A stretch of DNA of 33,468 bases, taken from Thiomargarita sp. (GTDB lineage: Bacteria > Pseudomonadota > Gammaproteobacteria > Beggiatoales > Beggiatoaceae). Below, one piece after another: positions 29,932 through 33,468 of this stretch. The stretch is from positions 1 to 33,468 of the forward strand of contig DZAL01000046.1 of assembly GCA_022729575.1 (NCBI GenBank), in the 5' to 3' direction. The notes below the pieces were generated by a model that searched no databases, was not told where the DNA came from, and worked only from the letters and a program-made list of their open reading frames with translations. The translations under genes and the position numbers were made by a program. How positions within the stretch are numbered: position 1 is the stretch's first letter; each line of letters begins with the position of its first letter.

Positions 29932-32352
29932 CTACCTTTTTGTACCGCGCGGGAATTGCTGAAGTTCAACCAACTCACAAATCTCCTCAGACTGGTAACT
30001 TTCAGCCAATTGACGAATTAATGCCGCCAAAGGTTGCCATTCTGGATGTTGCTGTTCAAGCACATCGGCTTGCTGCTTAAGTCCCTCAAAGTCGCCCATC
30101 ATGCCTAGTTCGTGTAGAATGTCGGCTTGTTCTGCTGATAATGGCACCGCAGTCAGTAACTCCAACCACTCAGTCTGGTCGGTCGTTACCGCAGGAGAAA
30201 TCTCTTCGGTTGGAACTGCGGGAGTCTTGACCTCAACTATCCACTGTAACTTCAACTGCTTTTGTACTGCGTCCAAGAGTTCTTGAAAACACACTGGTTT
30301 AACAAAAAAGGCATCATAACCACTGGAACTTTGATGATTCTCTAAGAGCGCGGCTGAATAGGCAAAAATCGATACAGTTTGACAGGTGGGTTGTTTTCTA
30401 ATTTGTCTTATCAACTCAAAGCCATCCATCACGGGCATAACTAAATCGGTGATGACTAAATCAGGTTTAAATTCGAACCATTTTTCTAACCCGGCCTGTC
30501 CATTATTGGCCTCTTCCATTTCAAAACCTAATGGTTTGAGCAATTCTAGCAACACTAAACGACTTTCCTCACCATCATCAACCACCAAAATTTTACGACG
30601 TGGGCCTTCATAACCCACAATCAATGACTGGGGGGGAGAAAGCGTGGTGGTCTTATTGAAAAATGCGGGTAACTTGAGAGTGACTGAAAATAAGCTCCCT
30701 TTTCCCAACGTGCTGTCAACCGTCAATTCGCCCCCCATGATGGTCACCCATTTTTGAGTAAGCGTTAGACCTAAACCCGCACCTTCTGACTTATTGCGCC
30801 AATCAGTCAGGGACTCAAAGGGTAAAAAGACTTGGTCCAAATTTTCTAGTGCAATGCCGAGGCCCGTATCTTTGACCTGAAACTTCAGGGTCTCAGCAAC
30901 GTAATCGACGGTGAACTGAATTTTGCCTCGTGGAGTAAATTTTACCGCATTACTAAGCAGATTAAAGATAATTTGCCGCACTCGTTTCTCGTCAGCGGCA
31001 ATCTCGGCGGGTAATGCCGGTGACGGTTCATAAAAAAAGTTTAACCGCTTTTGCGTGGCCCGATGCTGAAACTCTCTCACTAGCTCATTCAGAAACCAGT
31101 CTAAACGAAACCGACGCGGATGCAGTGCCCATTGCCCAGTTTCTAGTTGAGAAAATTCCAAAACATCATTCACTATAGTCAACAAATAGTGACCACTGTG
31201 AGCAACTATTTCCAGTTGTTGTTGCTGCTTACTACTTAAACTTTTATCCATTTGCAGTAATTGAGCCGCCCCTAAAATACCGTTCAATGGAGTGCGCAGT
31301 TCATGGCTGACATTGGCTAAAAAAGCAGTTTTAGCCTGATTAGCCAGCTCGGCCCGTTTCAACATGTCCGAAGTATTCTGGTTAGCTTCTTTCAGATCAA
31401 AATAGAGTTGTAAATTTTCTAAAGCCGTGGCACACTGATTGACCATAATATGGGTCAGATCCAAATCTGCTGGATTCAAATGGTTGGCGTTCTCAAGATA
31501 GACAAAGCCAATCGGTTTTCGCTTGATCTCTATTGGAATCAACAGTGCATTGTCGGGCAATGCGGCTTTCGAAGGTTTGCCTAGAATCAAGTTGGAACAA
31601 ATCGTGCGAATGGCTTCCACTTTAGAATTTTGATAGGGTTGCGCAAACTCGCCAGTACCTGCTTGAACCAAGAGGTGCTGCTGATTATCCGCAGTGAGCA
31701 CCAATCCACTACTCACTGTAGCAATCAGACCATTCTCTCCCAGATTGCAGAGGCCAATGAGTTGACTCAAGATCCCGTTATAGAATTGATTGAGCGAAGC
31801 AGCATGGTGAAATTCTGGTACGGCTTCCAAAATTTTTCTTAACGCTTTACGGTTGGAATCCAGCGTAAGCAAGTCATGGTAAGACTTGAGGGCCATACGC
31901 ATAGTCGTATACAGTTTATCCGCCCGTAACTCGGTTTTACTTTTGTAGTCATCAATATCGTAGCGTTCAATCACTTCCCGTTCTGGGGCCATGCCCGGTT
32001 GCCCCGTGCGAATAATCAGCCGAATTAGCGAATATTTCAGTTGATTGCGAATGAAATCGATTAACTGTAAACCGGCATCATCGGTTTCCATGACCACATC
32101 AATCAGGGCTACCGCTATATCAGGATCGGCGGTTAAAATCTCTCGTGCTTCAAGACCTGACATCGCTTGCAGGATGTGCAAGGATCGATCAAGAAATTGA
32201 AACTCTTGCAAAGCCAACCGCGTGATAGTGTGAATATCGGTCTCATCGTCCACGATTAAGACTTTCCAAGGGGCTAACGTGAGTTTAGTGATTTTCTCAG
32301 CAGTTTTGAGTGCGGTAACGTTACCGTCTGCGGTTTTTCTTACTAATTTCAT
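29932..32352 (-). CDS. hybrid sensor kinase REC-DUF3369-HisKA-HATPase-REC
   Basis: The 806-residue cytosolic protein begins with a receiver (about 29-155; D85 in ALIDVVMET). A DUF3369-type GAF-like sensor follows (about 160-315), with the typical join RLIIRTGQPGMAPEREVIER and YDIDDYKSKTEL. HisKA has H350 in FLANVSHELRTPLNGIL. The ATPase part has N-box FNLLSNAVKF, G1 DTGLGI (495-500) and G2 GAGLGLTL. A second receiver (about 586-705) has D636 in LVITDLVMPVMDG and K684-region FVKPV. The helical tail (about 730-806) may be a BarA/TorS-type phosphotransfer-like region, but no clear HPt histidine was identified. It probably acts in a multistep relay with unknown input. The start is ATG 32352; the stop is followed by a gap with repeats. 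Confidence 0.92.
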   Translation of the reverse strand: MKLVRKTADGNVTALKTAEKITKLTLAPWKVLIVDDETDIHTITRLALQEFQFLDRSLHILQAMSGLEAREILTADPDIAVALIDVVMETDDAGLQLIDFIRNQLKYSLIRLIIRTGQPGMAPEREVIERYDIDDYKSKTELRADKLYTTMRMALKSYHDLLTLDSNRKALRKILEAVPEFHHAASLNQFYNGILSQLIGLCNLGENGLIATVSSGLVLTADNQQHLLVQAGTGEFAQPYQNSKVEAIRTICSNLILGKPSKAALPDNALLIPIEIKRKPIGFVYLENANHLNPADLDLTHIMVNQCATALENLQLYFDLKEANQNTSDMLKRAELANQAKTAFLANVSHELRTPLNGILGAAQLLQMDKSLSSKQQQQLEIVAHSGHYLLTIVNDVLEFSQLETGQWALHPRRFRLDWFLNELVREFQHRATQKRLNFFYEPSPALPAEIAADEKRVRQIIFNLLSNAVKFTPRGKIQFTVDYVAETLKFQVKDTGLGIALENLDQVFLPFESLTDWRNKSEGAGLGLTLTQKWVTIMGGELTVDSTLGKGSLFSVTLKLPAFFNKTTTLSPPQSLIVGYEGPRRKILVVDDGEESRLVLLELLKPLGFEMEEANNGQAGLEKWFEFKPDLVITDLVMPVMDGFELIRQIRKQPTCQTVSIFAYSAALLENHQSSSGYDAFFVKPVCFQELLDAVQKQLKLQWIVEVKTPAVPTEEISPAVTTDQTEWLELLTAVPLSAEQADILHELGMMGDFEGLKQQADVLEQQHPEWQPLAALIRQLAESYQSEEICELVELQQFPRGTKR

Positions 32353-32406
32353 GGTGGTGTTCCTTTAACGTTAAGGTGTTTGAAACTTTCTGGAAACTGA
32401 TTTCTG

Positions 32407-32490
32407 CTGGAGTCCAAATCTTCAGATTTGGGAACGTGGTTGGCCACTGGACTCCATGCACGTTCCCAAATCTAAAGATTTGGACTCCAG
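32407..32490. repeat. GGAGTCCAAATC-family inverted repeat upstream of the hybrid kinase
   Basis: Two 32-bp arms (32407-32438 and 32459-32490), differing at one position, begin CTGGAGTCCAAATCTTCAGA and flank a 20-nt spacer. It is about 55 bp before the kinase start, so it could affect the kinase transcript. Confidence 0.85.
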
Positions 32491-32546
32491 TTTGTGCCTC
32501 ACTACCTTGGCAAGTAAAATCAACCATCAGGCAGTTGTCATTGTCA

Positions 32547-33179
32547 CTAACTTCTCCTTTCCTCTCCCCCTCCCTCTCCTAAAATCCCAATCAAACTTCG
32601 CAACAGGCTTTCCAGGTCCGCGGGGACGCGGTAGAGATTGAAGTCTTGAATGACCTGCTTACGCTGTCGGTCCAAAATGCCAAATTGCCACAGATTGCCC
32701 GTTGAAACCGCACCATACAGCAGCGGAAAGTCTTCGTCGGTCCATTGGTCAAATGCCACCAATTCTACCGCCAGTTGGATAAATCCGCGCTCTAGGTCAC
32801 TATTTTTAGCTTCTATGACCAACAAATTGGCCTGGGAATGCAGGTAATAGTCTATCACACCTTTAAGTTGTTCGTTAACGTTCAAGGAAAATTCGATTTT
32901 TACGTTGGCGTGGGTATAACGCGCCACTTCCAACAGTACCGGGGCAATCAAAAATTCCCGCTTGGCGGTTTCGCTGGTAAGGTTGATATATAGCAATCCC
33001 TCTTCCCAGCGCCGGACCAATTCTTCTAATTGGTCCAGTTTCCGTGTCGATTGCGGCAAAGTGTATTTCTGCCGGGCGAATTTATAACCGAAGTACGTCA
33101 GGATTTCATCTGGATAATTGATGAGCCGGAAGTAGTCTGAAAAATTGTAAGAGGCATCGGCGGCGATTAATTTTTGCAT
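32547..33179 (-). CDS. putative PD-(D/E)xK-fold protein
   Basis: The 210-residue protein has a nuclease-like core: E76 in KREFLIAPVLLE, D110 in LKGVIDYYL, E123-x-K125 in LLVIEAKNSD, and Q135 in GFIQLAVELVAF. Order and spacing match the PD-(D/E)xK fold (E...D...ExK...Q). I recall similar proteins as uncharacterised members in filamentous bacteria. No DNA-binding or methylase partner is adjacent, so it may be a stand-alone enzyme or a small restriction-like protein. ATG 33179 lacks a strong ribosome site. The C-terminus is Gly/Glu-rich (LGEGGGEERRS). Confidence 0.6.
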   Translation of the reverse strand: MQKLIAADASYNFSDYFRLINYPDEILTYFGYKFARQKYTLPQSTRKLDQLEELVRRWEEGLLYINLTSETAKREFLIAPVLLEVARYTHANVKIEFSLNVNEQLKGVIDYYLHSQANLLVIEAKNSDLERGFIQLAVELVAFDQWTDEDFPLLYGAVSTGNLWQFGILDRQRKQVIQDFNLYRVPADLESLLRSLIGILGEGGGEERRS

Positions 33180-33232
33180 ATATTCTAGGTTCTCTGTGTT
33201 GGACTCCTGAATCTGGGTGAGATTCTAGGTGA

Positions 33233-33321
33233 GATTTGACAACTTTTTAAAAGTTGTCAAATCGGTTCTGGGTGAATCTGTTCTGAGTGAGATTTGACAA
33301 CTTTTCAAAAGTTGTCAAATC
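33233..33321. repeat. two GATTTGACAACTTT palindromes
   Basis: Palindromes at 33233-33263 and 33291-33321 keep the 13-14-bp arms. They lie just upstream of the putative nuclease gene, spaced by a GGTTCTGGGTGAATCTG unit. The remaining 33322-33468 holds a GGTGCGTGGGACGCACC hairpin and a lone MITE-like end (about 33358-33375); I see no gene in it. Confidence 0.9.
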
Positions 33322-33468
33322 GGTTCAACTTAATGGTGCGTGGGACGCACCCTACCTTAACTTAATGGCATTGACGCAAAGGCACCGGTTTCAGGAATGG
33401 AGCTTTCTAGCACCCAACAATATGAATCGTCTTCCCCGCGACCTGATGGGTTTGCCAAAAAATCTTCT

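Overview
The window looks like part of the chromosome of a repeat-rich gammaproteobacterium, most likely a large filamentous or giant sulfur bacterium (Beggiatoa/Thiomargarita-type Thiotrichales). That placement is an inference. It rests on moderately AT-rich DNA, gammaproteobacterial-type housekeeping genes (ahcY, an HPr/EI pair, holA), and a load of genes typical of both these bacteria and cyanobacteria: Uma2/DUF820 proteins, MAE_28990 HEPN, a caspase-like peptidase, a conflict-system HTH, YoeB, UPF0175 and Panacea. Many intergenic palindromes and short inverted-repeat elements fit as well. No rRNA gene or taxonomic marker settles the genus.

Layout. 1-3815 (+): ahcY, then six 46-bp palindromic repeats, then an overlapping ptsH-ptsI pair. 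3824-4655: a repeat island holding a MITE-like insertion in the remnant of a Uma2 gene. 4651-7497 (-): a tightly coupled cassette of TPR histidine kinase, response regulator and caspase-fold peptidase. 7512-9836 (-): a dam methylase cut off before its catalytic motif, then an overlapping HEPN nuclease/DUF262 pair. 9837-11700: a tRNA-like relic, two small genes behind duplicated promoters, a Panacea pseudogene and a DUF697 membrane protein. 11804-17371 (-): a 1484-residue two-glycosyltransferase protein with a long repetitive coiled coil, and a broken DUF6311-type membrane protein gene. 17347-19260: repeats, an HTH protein, and a UPF0175 gene caged between two inverted palindromic elements. 19475-24198 (+): a five-gene operon-like run of membrane protein, ParA/MinD-like ATPase, unknown protein, glucokinase and a diverged glucokinase paralogue. 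24396-27753: a hypothetical gene, a YoeB/antitoxin pair, holA and a Uma2 protein. 27822-33179 (-): a REC-kinase, a gene relic, a REC-DUF3369-kinase-REC hybrid and a PD-(D/E)xK-like protein.

Two gene sets deserve most attention. The first is the two-component/caspase-like cassette, where 1-bp and 8-bp overlaps tie a sensor and a receiver with an unfamiliar C-terminal domain to a putative cysteine peptidase. The second is the operon joining a SIMIBI-type ATPase to two glucokinase homologues, one of which has lost key motif residues. Window-wide, a 31-bp palindrome (arms GATTTGACAACTTT) occurs about 13 times at five places, and several other repeat families sit at gene ends, some supplying the stop codon. 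All functions are read from sequence motifs by eye; no database search was possible.
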